Assembly (NCBI GenBank): GCA_902787595.1 | Contig: CADAHD010000079.1 | Coordinates: 1-8,846, forward strand | Origin: an uncultured Lachnospiraceae bacterium | GTDB taxonomy: Bacteria > Bacillota_A > Clostridia > Lachnospirales > Lachnospiraceae | Direction of reading: 5' to 3' | DNA: 8,846 bases | Part shown: positions 1 to 7,434 of the stretch, piece after piece | Position numbering within the stretch: position 1 is the stretch's first letter | Layout: each line of letters starts with the position of its first letter | The notes under the pieces: model-generated | The model's input: the letters and a program-made list of their open reading frames with translations, nothing else | The model's database searches: none | Told to the model about the DNA's origin: nothing | Program-made: the position numbers and the translations under genes

Positions 1-237
1 GAAGGGCTTATATACTATGTATGGTCGGTGCTGGTTTCACTTGGAGCTTCATCAGTCTTAAGTGTTACCCTTATAAAGGCTCTTACGGATAATATCCCGA
101 TGTTTGACTGGAACTTCACTTTAGTACCCGAGCTTGTATGTCTTCCTCCTTTAGCAGTACTTGTTATATGTATCCCGCTGATAGCATTAAAGAAGATCAG
201 CAAAAAAAGCATTGTTGACAGGCTAAGGGTAGAATAA
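1..237 (+). CDS. FtsX-like ABC transporter permease, C-terminal fragment
   Basis: The frame is open from the first base and ends with TAA at 235-237, so only the last 78 residues are visible and the gene starts outside the window. The fragment has one hydrophobic stretch near the start (YVWSVLVSLGASSVLSVTLI), a polar loop (KALTDNIPMFDWNF), a second hydrophobic helix (VCLPPLAVLVICIPLIAL) and a basic cytoplasmic tail ending KKSIVDRLRVE. A last transmembrane helix followed by 'SIV-RLR-E' is the usual ending of FtsX/MacB-type permeases in Firmicutes, whose ATP-binding partner is normally encoded next door. That suggests an ABC exporter or peptide-resistance type transporter in the membrane. The substrate cannot be told from this piece. 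The assignment rests on a short C-terminus, so other polytopic membrane proteins are possible. Confidence 0.6.
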   Translation, partial: EGLIYYVWSVLVSLGASSVLSVTLIKALTDNIPMFDWNFTLVPELVCLPPLAVLVICIPLIALKKISKKSIVDRLRVE

Positions 238-254
238 AGGTTATTATGCAATAC

Positions 255-283
255 TTGTCAGGCGGACGTATAAAAGGTAAAAT
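255..283 (+). promoter_or_regulatory. predicted sigma-A-type promoter for the DUF218 gene
   Basis: TTGTCA at 255-260 (5 of 6 matches to TTGACA) and TAAAAT at 278-283 (5 of 6 to TATAAT) are separated by exactly 17 bp. Transcription would begin near 290, giving a leader of about 38 nt before the start codon at 328. It lies in the 90-bp gap after the permease gene, so the downstream gene can be transcribed on its own even if read-through from the permease also occurs. Confidence 0.5.
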
Positions 284-327
284 AATACCGTGTATATGAA
301 GATCAGGAAAAAGATAAATAAAGGATA

Positions 328-1200
328 ATGGATTTTAGTATGATAAAGGTTTGGATCATAGCGCTTTCCATACTTATAGTCGCAGGTGGCATGATCGCAG
401 CGCATTGGCTGCTTCGAAATGCAAAAGATAAAAAACCTTTTCTGAGAGTTACGGTATATATATACGTTCCGCTTGCTTTATGGTCAGTGATCTATTTCTG
501 CGTATGCCTCGGATATGCCGGGGCATGGCTGTCATGGATATGGATATGGCCGCTGATAACGGTTTTTTGCATGATAAGGATCTTTATGATCAAAAGAGAA
601 CTGGAAGGCTCGAGCAGGTTTAAGATCCCCACAGCAGTGCGCATTATATATCGGGTATTGTTTTCTGCCGGACTGGCGATCTTTCTCTTTGTTGAAAGCA
701 GGGTAGTATCTTCTATGACAGCAGTACCTGTAAAGAACCATGACTATGTTATTGTGCTGGGGGCAGGTCTGATCGGGAAGGAACCTACAAACCCGCTAAG
801 AGTAAGGATAGAAAAAGCAGCGGAGTACATGTCGGAAAATCCGGATACTATCCTTATAGCATCCGGCGGGAAAGGGCCGCATGAAGAGATCAGTGAAGCG
901 GAATGCATAAGAAATCGGCTGGTCGGGCTATATGGCATTGATGAGGATCGCATTATACTTGAAGACAGATCAACAAGTACTGAAGAGAACCTCATCAACA
1001 GCATGCAGATAATAAATGATCCGGGGGCGTCTGTCGGTATCATAACCAACAGTTTTCATGAATACCGCGCAATGCTCATAGCGGAGTATGCAGGATATGA
1101 AAATGCTGCCCCCGTTCCTGCGACCACGCTTTTACCGGTAGGTATCCATTATGTGGTAAGAGAGTTTTTCGGCGTAGTACAGTTTAAACTTAAAAACTAA
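328..1200 (+). CDS. Membrane-anchored DUF218 (SanA/YdcF-like) protein
   Basis: The 290-residue protein has a hydrophobic N-terminal half with about four predicted membrane helices (roughly residues 7-29, 41-62, 66-88 and 106-125) and a C-terminal DUF218 domain from about 138 to 285. Family landmarks are visible: VIVLGAGL (141-148), ASGGKGPHEEISEAE (178-192), EDRSTSTEENL (212-222) and ITNSFHEYRA (239-248, matching the family's VTS--H--RA). DUF218 proteins include SanA (E. coli vancomycin permeability) and YdcF (binds S-adenosylmethionine in vitro). Their biochemical role is poorly defined, though envelope functions are often proposed. The start at 328 has an AAAGG just upstream (320-324), at the short spacing of 3 nt; an in-frame Met at 340 would be about 15 nt away, so I keep 328. 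Its own promoter precedes it and the - strand cyclase gene converges on it. The domain call is confident; the function is not known. Confidence 0.85.
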   Translation: MDFSMIKVWIIALSILIVAGGMIAAHWLLRNAKDKKPFLRVTVYIYVPLALWSVIYFCVCLGYAGAWLSWIWIWPLITVFCMIRIFMIKRELEGSSRFKIPTAVRIIYRVLFSAGLAIFLFVESRVVSSMTAVPVKNHDYVIVLGAGLIGKEPTNPLRVRIEKAAEYMSENPDTILIASGGKGPHEEISEAECIRNRLVGLYGIDEDRIILEDRSTSTEENLINSMQIINDPGASVGIITNSFHEYRAMLIAEYAGYENAAPVPATTLLPVGIHYVVREFFGVVQFKLKN

Positions 1201-1266
1201 TGTTATACAAATAAGATGAACGGATCCGGCCTGACAGCCGTGCAGGCGGGAGAGTCAATGTCATTT

Positions 1267-1293
1267 AAAGGATCAAACTGATCTTTTGCTTTT
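1267..1293 (+). terminator. possible weak intrinsic terminator after the DUF218 gene
   Basis: AAAGGATCA (1267-1275) can pair with TGATCTTTT (1279-1287) around a 3-nt loop, giving 9 pairs including one G-U. On the + strand this continues into GC then TTTT (1290-1293). The stem is AT-rich and the T tract is interrupted, so it would be weak. It overlaps the last codons and stop of the convergent - strand gene; on that strand the stem is followed by AAATG rather than a T tract, so it should act mainly on + strand transcripts. Confidence 0.3.
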
Positions 1294-3180
1294 CATCTTT
1301 TTCTTGGTTTCATACATCAGTTCATCGGCGCGTTTGACTACGGCATTGACACTGTCATCGGAACCTCTGTAAAGAGACATTCCGTATGCGATCGATACCT
1401 TTTCTTCGCGCCGGAGATCTGATCTTTCGATCTTCTCCATCTCCTGTACGAAGGCGTCTATAAGCTGATCGCGTTGTTCATACGGACGCCCTTCAAGTAT
1501 AATGATGAATTCATCACCGCCTACGCGGTAAACGGGGCTGCTCTTGAATGATGCACAGATCAGGCTGCAGGCGTTTTTAAGGTACTCATCACCTTTATGG
1601 TGTCCGAGCTCATCGTTAATATACTTGGGATTATTTACGTCAAAAAGAATGATCCCGAATTCTGACAGTTTTTCTTCAGAAATACGCTTATTGATGTCGG
1701 CCAGGCGGGTTTCATAAGCGCTGCGGTTCTTGACTCTGGTAAGGGGATCGATATTGGACATCTCCCTGACATAATCGCTGACATTTTTTAAGTAGATGCT
1801 CTTTTTGGAAAGAGACATGGAAGCATTGATCTTATCCATGAACAGCATCACTTCTTTATTGTCGATCCCGTCATAGCAGTCCGTAAATACTATAAAACCG
1901 ATCTTGTGCGGTCCTTCATGTACGGGAAGGATAACATACATATGGTTGGGATCGTCCTCACTGATCCCGGGCACGAGCTGAGAGGTCTTGATATAAGGAA
2001 TGTCCTGTATCAGGCCGTTTCGGATGGAAAAGATGACATCCTGCCGATCGCTGTAGCTGCCGTCGTCCTCATAGGCGATATCATACGAAGTAAGATTTTT
2101 ATCGGCGCAGGCGTCAAAGAGTATATGAAAATCATCCCCTTCCAGAAAATGCTCATGGCTCAGGGAATCAGAAAGGGTTTTTCTGAGTTCATCCACGGAC
2201 TCGCTTTTTAACAGCATGCTTTCGAGATAGAAGATATGCCAGTTGTTCCGGTCTTTTTTGCGATTCATCTTGAAAGCGTCCGTGGCAACACGCAGCCTTT
2301 GAAGGGCGGACCTTTGACTGAGCTCGCATCCGCAGCTTTCTCTGGGAATGAAGCGGCTGGGGAGTTTGATGGGATTGTCTGTCTTATGCCCATTCAGCAG
2401 ATCGGTCATCGTACGGGCGCAGATCTGCCCGTGCAGGCGCGCATCCGGCTCGATGGTTGTGATGGAAGGGTAGAATAAAGGGGCTTCCGGCAGGTTGTCA
2501 AAACCGGTGATCAGTACATCGTCCGGAACGCTTATCCCGTAATCCTCAAAGGTGGTCAGCATGACCATTGCAATCTCGTCATTGGCGCAGATAAAGGCGT
2601 CCGGCAGCTCATTCCTTTGCGCAAAATCATGGGCGATCTCTGCTGCTTTCGAAAACTCCCAGTTAGAGTAAACAACATTATCATCCGTAAAGCTAAGGCC
2701 GTGCTTAAGGGCGGTATTGCGCACAGACTCCAGACGTTCGCAGGAGTCACTGTTATCGGCCGTTCCTGCAACGAAGACGATATCCCTGACGCCGTGCTGC
2801 GTGATCAGATGTTCGGTCAGATCGGTCATTCCCGATTCGTTGTCCATGATAACATTGACCGCATTATCATGCGGAATGCCATGGCTGATGACCGGAATGC
2901 CGGCCACATTGCAGCGCGAGACCAGATCGTCCAGAACACCGGGAAAATCACAGAGATTTGATATGATTATGGCACCGTCGAAATCCTTAAGGTCCGGAAG
3001 CTGGAAAACCTTCAGTTCCCCGGCACGTTCGGTCTCGGACTGGTTGTATGTTGCATAACACAGGAATAAATAGGTATCAAGATCAAGGGATGAAAACTGA
3101 TCGTGAACACCACGCAGAAACTGGGCTACTATATTGGAAGCCCATCCGGCAGAAAACAGGGCGATCTTCTTTCGCGCCAT
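1273..3180 (-). CDS. LacI-type sugar-sensor / GAF-like / GGDEF diguanylate cyclase
   Basis: This 635-residue protein probably makes the second messenger cyclic di-GMP in response to a small ligand. Residues about 5-275 resemble the ligand-binding core of LacI-family regulators (IALFSAGW start, ISHGIPHD, ICANDEIA at 197-204, VLITGFDNL at 222-230, SITTIEPD), ending in the ESCGC tail (281-285) often seen in such sensors. There is no helix-turn-helix before it and no signal peptide, so it should sense in the cytoplasm without binding DNA. Residues about 310-460 look GAF-like (MYVILPVHEGPHKIGFIVF). The GGDEF domain spans about 475-628: DPLT at 478-481, catalytic D514, base-contacting N522 and D531, and GGDEF at 554-558, so it should be active. 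The inhibitory RxxD site is missing (F545 and S548 stand there). I chose the Met at 3180 because GAGG (3188-3191) sits 7 nt before it; the Met two codons upstream at 3186 has almost no spacing. The ligand is unknown. Confidence 0.9.
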   Translation of the reverse strand: MARKKIALFSAGWASNIVAQFLRGVHDQFSSLDLDTYLFLCYATYNQSETERAGELKVFQLPDLKDFDGAIIISNLCDFPGVLDDLVSRCNVAGIPVISHGIPHDNAVNVIMDNESGMTDLTEHLITQHGVRDIVFVAGTADNSDSCERLESVRNTALKHGLSFTDDNVVYSNWEFSKAAEIAHDFAQRNELPDAFICANDEIAMVMLTTFEDYGISVPDDVLITGFDNLPEAPLFYPSITTIEPDARLHGQICARTMTDLLNGHKTDNPIKLPSRFIPRESCGCELSQRSALQRLRVATDAFKMNRKKDRNNWHIFYLESMLLKSESVDELRKTLSDSLSHEHFLEGDDFHILFDACADKNLTSYDIAYEDDGSYSDRQDVIFSIRNGLIQDIPYIKTSQLVPGISEDDPNHMYVILPVHEGPHKIGFIVFTDCYDGIDNKEVMLFMDKINASMSLSKKSIYLKNVSDYVREMSNIDPLTRVKNRSAYETRLADINKRISEEKLSEFGIILFDVNNPKYINDELGHHKGDEYLKNACSLICASFKSSPVYRVGGDEFIIILEGRPYEQRDQLIDAFVQEMEKIERSDLRREEKVSIAYGMSLYRGSDDSVNAVVKRADELMYETKKKMKSKRSV

Positions 3181-3187
3181 ACGCATA

Positions 3188-3191
3188 CCTC
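3188..3191 (-). promoter_or_regulatory. ribosome binding site deciding the cyclase start
   Basis: On the - strand the sequence reads GAGGT ATGCGT ATG. The GAGG core is only one base from the first ATG (3186-3184) but seven bases from the second (3180-3178), which is normal spacing. This favours the second ATG and shortens the protein to 635 residues. Confidence 0.6.
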
Positions 3192-3260
3192 AAAAAAGAC
3201 TGTGGCTCGTAGATTTATGTTAACTTGTAAGTTGAAAGCCAAATGCGGGTTACAGGGCGT

Positions 3261-3289
3261 ATTATAACACAGGTAGGATAATAAGTAAA
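3261..3289 (-). promoter_or_regulatory. predicted extended -10 promoter for the diguanylate cyclase gene
   Basis: Reading the - strand, TATAAT occupies 3266-3261 and is preceded by TGT (3269-3267), a perfect extended -10. A TTTACT hexamer (3289-3284; 4 of 6 matches to TTGACA) lies 17 bp upstream. Transcription would start near 3254, giving a leader of about 70 nt before the start at 3180. No clear operator palindrome overlaps it. Confidence 0.55.
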
Positions 3290-3421
3290 TCGGCGGGGTG
3301 GAGGCGCCGGACCGGGGGAAAAAGGGCATAAGATTAGTTTACGGAAGACCTCTGAACAGCCTCAAACCCCGAAAAATAGGTAATGAGGGGTGTTTATTGG
3401 ACTTATAAAGCGCCGGGACTG

Positions 3422-3430
3422 TGTTATAAT
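3422..3430 (+). promoter_or_regulatory. predicted extended -10 promoter for sbcDC
   Basis: TGT at 3422-3424 runs straight into a perfect TATAAT at 3425-3430. The -35 region is poor: TTGGAC at 3397-3402 is the best look-alike but is 22 bp away, so the promoter would rely on the extended -10. Transcription would begin near 3437 with a leader of about 60 nt. The GGAGGG ribosome binding site (3485-3490) is 8 nt before the sbcD ATG. Confidence 0.5.
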
Positions 3431-3498
3431 CATTTCAACATGAGGAAATGCCCCATAGATTTATAAAAGGGGAAGGATATTAACGGAGGGATAAAAAG

Positions 3499-4629
3499 AT
3501 GAAACTGTTTCACCTGTCGGATCTGCATCTGGGAAAGCGCTTGAATGAGTTTTCATTGATCGAAGACCAGAGGTATATCTTAAAAGAGATACTGATGATA
3601 ATTAACAGGGAGAAGCCGGACGGGGTCATTATAGCCGGTGATGTTTATGACAGAACGGTTCCTTCTGAGGATGCAATGAGATTATGGGATGAATTCCTGG
3701 TAAGCCTTGCCGAAAAGAAGATGCCTGTATTTGCCATAAGCGGGAATCATGATTCTGCGATCAGATTCTCCGATCATGGTGAACTGGTTGATTCGGCCGG
3801 CATACATTTATCGCCTGTATATGACGGGAATGTAAAGCGTTTTAAGCTTAAGGATAATGAGACAGAGGTAAATATATATATGCTGCCGTTCATAAAGCCG
3901 GCTGTGGTAAGAAGCATTTTTCCCGATGAAGAGATCAATGATTATACCGATGCCTGCAGAGTCGCGATAGAGCATATGAATGTGAATAAAGAGGAAACGA
4001 ACATTCTGGTCGCTCATCAGTTCGTGACCGGAGCTGCCCGCTGTGATTCTGAGGAAGTCACTGTAGGTGGCCTTGATAATGTGGATGCATCTGTGTTTGA
4101 TGACTTTGATTATGTGGCTTTGGGACATATACATGGGAAGCAGGTGATCGGAAGGGAAACGTTGCGGTATTGCGGCACTCCTCTCAAGTATTCTTTCTCC
4201 GAAAAGGACCATCACAAATCCATAAGCGTAATAAATATCGATAGATCAGGAAATATAGGCATAGATGAGATCGAGCTTACACCTATGCGCGACCTTAGAG
4301 AGATCAGGGGAACTTATGCAGAGCTCAGCGCAAAGAAGAATTACGAAAATACAAATACGGACGATTATATTCATGCTGTTCTGACGGACGAAAATGATGT
4401 TGTGGATGCGATCGGAAAACTCCGCGTGATCTATCCCAATCTGATGAAGATCACTTATGATAACAAACGTACCAGAGAACAGAGAGATATCAGTGAGATA
4501 GAAAACATCGAGCAGAAAACGCCGATGGAACTGTTTGAAGAGTTTTATGAGAAACAGAACAATGACGCCATGAGTAAGGAACAGAAGGATTTTGTGACAG
4601 ATTGTATCCAGTCGATTTGGGAGGTGTAG
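3499..4629 (+). CDS. sbcD: Exonuclease SbcCD nuclease subunit SbcD (Mre11 homolog)
   Basis: SbcD is the metal-dependent (Mn2+) nuclease half of the SbcCD complex, which cuts DNA hairpins and trims double-strand ends, including protein-blocked ones, during repair and replication. The 376 residues are close to the family size (E. coli about 400). All calcineurin-like phosphodiesterase motifs are present in order: D8 and H10 in SDLHLG, GDVYD at 47-51 (D48), GNHD at 82-85 (N83, H84), H173 in VAHQF, and GHIH at 209-212 (H210, H212). The remaining residues form the C-terminal cap region that contacts DNA and SbcC. The ATG at 3499 has a GGAGGG ribosome binding site 8 nt upstream. The stop TAG is one base from the sbcC ATG, so the two are an operon and probably translationally coupled. 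The gene is divergent from the cyclase gene and has its own predicted promoter. Confidence 0.96.
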   Translation: MKLFHLSDLHLGKRLNEFSLIEDQRYILKEILMIINREKPDGVIIAGDVYDRTVPSEDAMRLWDEFLVSLAEKKMPVFAISGNHDSAIRFSDHGELVDSAGIHLSPVYDGNVKRFKLKDNETEVNIYMLPFIKPAVVRSIFPDEEINDYTDACRVAIEHMNVNKEETNILVAHQFVTGAARCDSEEVTVGGLDNVDASVFDDFDYVALGHIHGKQVIGRETLRYCGTPLKYSFSEKDHHKSISVINIDRSGNIGIDEIELTPMRDLREIRGTYAELSAKKNYENTNTDDYIHAVLTDENDVVDAIGKLRVIYPNLMKITYDNKRTREQRDISEIENIEQKTPMELFEEFYEKQNNDAMSKEQKDFVTDCIQSIWEV

Positions 4630-4630
4630 G

Positions 4631-7393
4631 ATGAGACCGATATATTTAAAAATGTCAGCATTTGGACCATATGCGGGGACAGTGGAAATTGATATGGACA
4701 AACTGGGCGAAAGGGGACTTTACCTTATAACGGGTGACACCGGAGCCGGTAAAACCACTATTTTTGATGCGATATGCTTTGCCCTTTATGGTGAGGCAAG
4801 CGGTACCAACAGGAAGGCGGGCATGCTGCGTTCAATGTATGCGGATGAAAACACGCCCACCGAGGTGGAGCTTGTGTTTATGCATCACGGTAAAAAATAC
4901 AGCGTAAAAAGAAATCCGGAGTATATGGGAAAGTCAAAACGCGGCAGCGATCTTAGCAAAAAGGTTGCAGATGCCACACTGACCATGCCCGATGGCGCGG
5001 TTATCACAAAGCTTGGCAATGTTACCAAAGCGATAGTGGAAATACTGGGAGTAGATAAGGATCAGTTTACGCAGATCGCAATGCTGGCGCAGGGAGATTT
5101 TCTTAAGCTGCTCCTTGCAGAAACAAAGGACAGGATAGAAATATTCAGGGAATTGTTTAAAACTAAAAAGTTTGGGGAATTACAGGATAAGCTCGAAACA
5201 GAGCGAAAGGTGGTCAGTGACCTGCTGGATGACAGGAAAAAGAACATAGAGATACATATAAAGGGTATTCAGGTTGACAAGGATGATGTCCTTTCTATAG
5301 ATGTCGATAATGCAAAAGCAGGCGAAAAAACAGTTGAAGATGTGCTTGAATTATTGGACAGGCTTACTGACCGGGATATAAAGGAGAAAGACAGACTTGA
5401 TGAAGAATACCGTGATGCGCACGCTAAGCTTGAAACAGTTAACCAGAGGATAGGCGCAGCGGAAGTTTTGGCCAAAGCTAAGGAAGATCTGCAGAAAGCG
5501 CAGAAAAGCCTTGAGATCGAACAGCCGAAGATCGATGTATTGAAAAATGCCTATCAGACGGCAAAGGCTGATCTGGAAAAGAAAACAGGGCTGGAGAAAG
5601 AATCCGCCAGGATAGAGACAAAACTGTCCGACTATGATAACGCTGACAGATTAGCGGAAGAAATAGACAGATTAAAGAGTGAAAACAAGGATCTGACAGC
5701 AAAGCTTATCAAACAGGACGAAGTCCGCAGCGCGAAAGAAAAAGAGATAATAGGGCTTAAGTACGAGCTTCGCACCATAAAGGATTCCGGTGAAGAGTGT
5801 GCGCAGCTGTCGGCAATGCTTGAGAAGATAGAGGCGGAAGAGAAGGAACTGGGTGAGCTTTCTGCGGCTTTGGGCGCATATAAAGCGGATAGTGACATAC
5901 TGGGAAAAGCAAGGGAAGATTATAAGAAGAAAGACGAGGCGTTTAAAAAACAGAATTCCCTGTATGAAAAGATGGAACAGGATTTCAGAGATGCTCAGGC
6001 AGGGATCCTCGCGCATGGTTTAAAAGACGGGGAAAAGTGTCCTGTATGCGGATCTCCCGATCACCCTCAGCTTGCGGAATTATCTGATTCTGTCCCTAAC
6101 GAGGATGAATTAAAAGCAGCCAAAAAGAAGGCTGAGGCTGCCAGAGAAGAAAGAGAAAACAGCGCCAGGGATGCTGAGGGAAAAAGCAAAGCCCTGGAAG
6201 TAAGTGAGAAAAACATAAAGGATAAGGCTGCAAAGGTATTTAAGGAAAATGTGCCTGATGATATCAATTCCGGGATTGAAGGAACGTTAATTGAGCTTTG
6301 TCTTCGAAAGGAAAATATCAAAGACACATTATCAAGGGCTGAAGCCGAGGTTAAAAGGAAAAAGGAGCTTGATGAATGTATCCCCAAAATGGAAAAAGAA
6401 GTGGGTGATATTTCAAAGAGCATAGAAGAGATGAAAAAGGATAATGCCGCTATCGAAGCCTCATTGGAGGAAAAGAAAGGCACTCTTGAGAAACTTCGTT
6501 CAGGTCAGGAATTTGCAAGCAAAAAAGAGGCTGAGGCAAAAAAGAAAGAACTTGATAAAAATGCGACGGAACTTCAGAATGCTTATGACAGATCCGAAAA
6601 AGCCTATAAGCTTCAGGACGATATTGTAAGTGATCTGAGATCCCGGATAAAAAGTCTTGAGACAACTATACAAAACAGCAAGGTGGAAGATCCCGAAGGG
6701 GATAAAGCAGAGCAGCGTAAGCTTGAAGCAGTGCAGACTGAATGTATCAACAAACTCAAAAGTGTTGAAAGCAGGAGTAATGCAAACGAGAGCATAAGAC
6801 TCAATATCATCAAAGAGGCGTCAAGCGTTACAGAGATCGAGAAGAAGCTTCAGTGGATGAAAGCTCTTTCCGATACTGCAAATGGCAAGCTTAACGGAAA
6901 AGACAAAGTCATGCTTGAGACCTACATACAGATGACCTATTTTGACAGGATCATTAACCGCGCAAACCTCAGATTAATGACCATGTCGGGAGCGCAGTAT
7001 GAACTGGTAAGGTTAAAAGAAGCGGCTAACGGTAAAAGCCAGAGCGGACTTGATCTTGGAGTCATAGATCATTATAACGGCACTGAAAGAAGCGTTAAAA
7101 CACTTTCGGGAGGCGAATCTTTTATGGCATCGCTGTCATTGGCGCTGGGATTGTCGGATGAGATACAGTCTTCGGCCGGAGGTATACAGGTTGATACTCT
7201 GTTTGTAGATGAAGGATTTGGATCTCTTGATCAGGAAACGCTTGATCAGGCTTATAAAGCGCTTACCGGATTGACGGAAGGAAGAAGGCTGGTTGGCATT
7301 ATCTCTCATGTGACCGAGCTTAAATCACGCATTGACAGGCAGATCGTAGTTACTAAAAACAGAAGCGGCGGCAGTTCCGTAGAGATAGTATAA
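4631..7393 (+). CDS. sbcC: Exonuclease SbcCD ATPase subunit SbcC (Rad50 homolog)
   Basis: SbcC is the SMC-like ATPase that clamps DNA and controls the SbcD nuclease. The 920-residue chain has the full Rad50 layout. The N-terminal lobe carries Walker A GDTGAGKT (35-42) and the Q-loop glutamine in MLAQGDFLKLLL (Q154). A long charged coiled coil (about 185-465) leads to the zinc hook C470-P-V-C473, followed by a returning coiled coil (about 490-780). The C-terminal lobe has the signature LSGGE (825-829), Walker B LFVDE (857-861, with D860 and catalytic E861), the D-loop GSLD (864-867) and the switch histidine H893 in IISHV. The hook lies almost exactly in the middle, as needed for antiparallel arms. 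The protein is shorter than E. coli SbcC (1048 residues), with the difference in the arms. A GGGAGG ribosome binding site (4619-4624) lies inside the end of sbcD, 6 nt before the start. No key residue is missing. Confidence 0.97.
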   Translation: MRPIYLKMSAFGPYAGTVEIDMDKLGERGLYLITGDTGAGKTTIFDAICFALYGEASGTNRKAGMLRSMYADENTPTEVELVFMHHGKKYSVKRNPEYMGKSKRGSDLSKKVADATLTMPDGAVITKLGNVTKAIVEILGVDKDQFTQIAMLAQGDFLKLLLAETKDRIEIFRELFKTKKFGELQDKLETERKVVSDLLDDRKKNIEIHIKGIQVDKDDVLSIDVDNAKAGEKTVEDVLELLDRLTDRDIKEKDRLDEEYRDAHAKLETVNQRIGAAEVLAKAKEDLQKAQKSLEIEQPKIDVLKNAYQTAKADLEKKTGLEKESARIETKLSDYDNADRLAEEIDRLKSENKDLTAKLIKQDEVRSAKEKEIIGLKYELRTIKDSGEECAQLSAMLEKIEAEEKELGELSAALGAYKADSDILGKAREDYKKKDEAFKKQNSLYEKMEQDFRDAQAGILAHGLKDGEKCPVCGSPDHPQLAELSDSVPNEDELKAAKKKAEAAREERENSARDAEGKSKALEVSEKNIKDKAAKVFKENVPDDINSGIEGTLIELCLRKENIKDTLSRAEAEVKRKKELDECIPKMEKEVGDISKSIEEMKKDNAAIEASLEEKKGTLEKLRSGQEFASKKEAEAKKKELDKNATELQNAYDRSEKAYKLQDDIVSDLRSRIKSLETTIQNSKVEDPEGDKAEQRKLEAVQTECINKLKSVESRSNANESIRLNIIKEASSVTEIEKKLQWMKALSDTANGKLNGKDKVMLETYIQMTYFDRIINRANLRLMTMSGAQYELVRLKEAANGKSQSGLDLGVIDHYNGTERSVKTLSGGESFMASLSLALGLSDEIQSSAGGIQVDTLFVDEGFGSLDQETLDQAYKALTGLTEGRRLVGIISHVTELKSRIDRQIVVTKNRSGGSSVEIV

Positions 7394-7434
7394 AAACACC
7401 CTGCTTGTGGGATACTGGTAAAATTAAACATTTT

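Larger units (their letters stand above)
3181..3498. other. divergent intergenic region between cyclase gene and sbcDC
   Basis: This is about 0.3 kb without a credible gene. It holds the two outward promoters (-10 elements at 3261-3266 on - and 3425-3430 on +), the ribosome binding sites of both flanking genes, a strikingly G-rich block (about 3292-3318) and an imperfect inverted repeat (AAACCCC at 3364-3370 against GGGGTGTTT at 3387-3395, with one bulged base and a 16-nt spacer) that ends about 30 bp upstream of the sbcD -10. I see no riboswitch, tRNA or small-RNA signature in it. Confidence 0.6.

Noticed and set aside
1229..1247. GCCTG/CAGGC inverted repeat between the convergent genes
   Set aside because: A five-pair stem with a nine-base loop and no T tract on either side is not a credible terminator; the hairpin at 1267-1287 is the better candidate.
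3184..3186. First ATG as the start of the diguanylate cyclase gene
   Set aside because: The GAGG ribosome binding site is one base away, too close for initiation; the ATG at 3178-3180 has normal spacing.
3129..3329. A 66-codon - strand frame covering the divergent intergenic region
   Set aside because: It overlaps the real cyclase start in another frame, spans the predicted promoter, and its translation of the G-rich block looks like noise.
3350..3360. GAAC half-site as a LexA/SOS box upstream of sbcDC
   Set aside because: There is no matching GTTC half at the right spacing, so SOS control is not supported by the sequence.
7397..7412. Possible terminator hairpin after sbcC (CCC...GGG)
   Set aside because: Only three pairs form and no T tract follows, so it would not terminate transcription.
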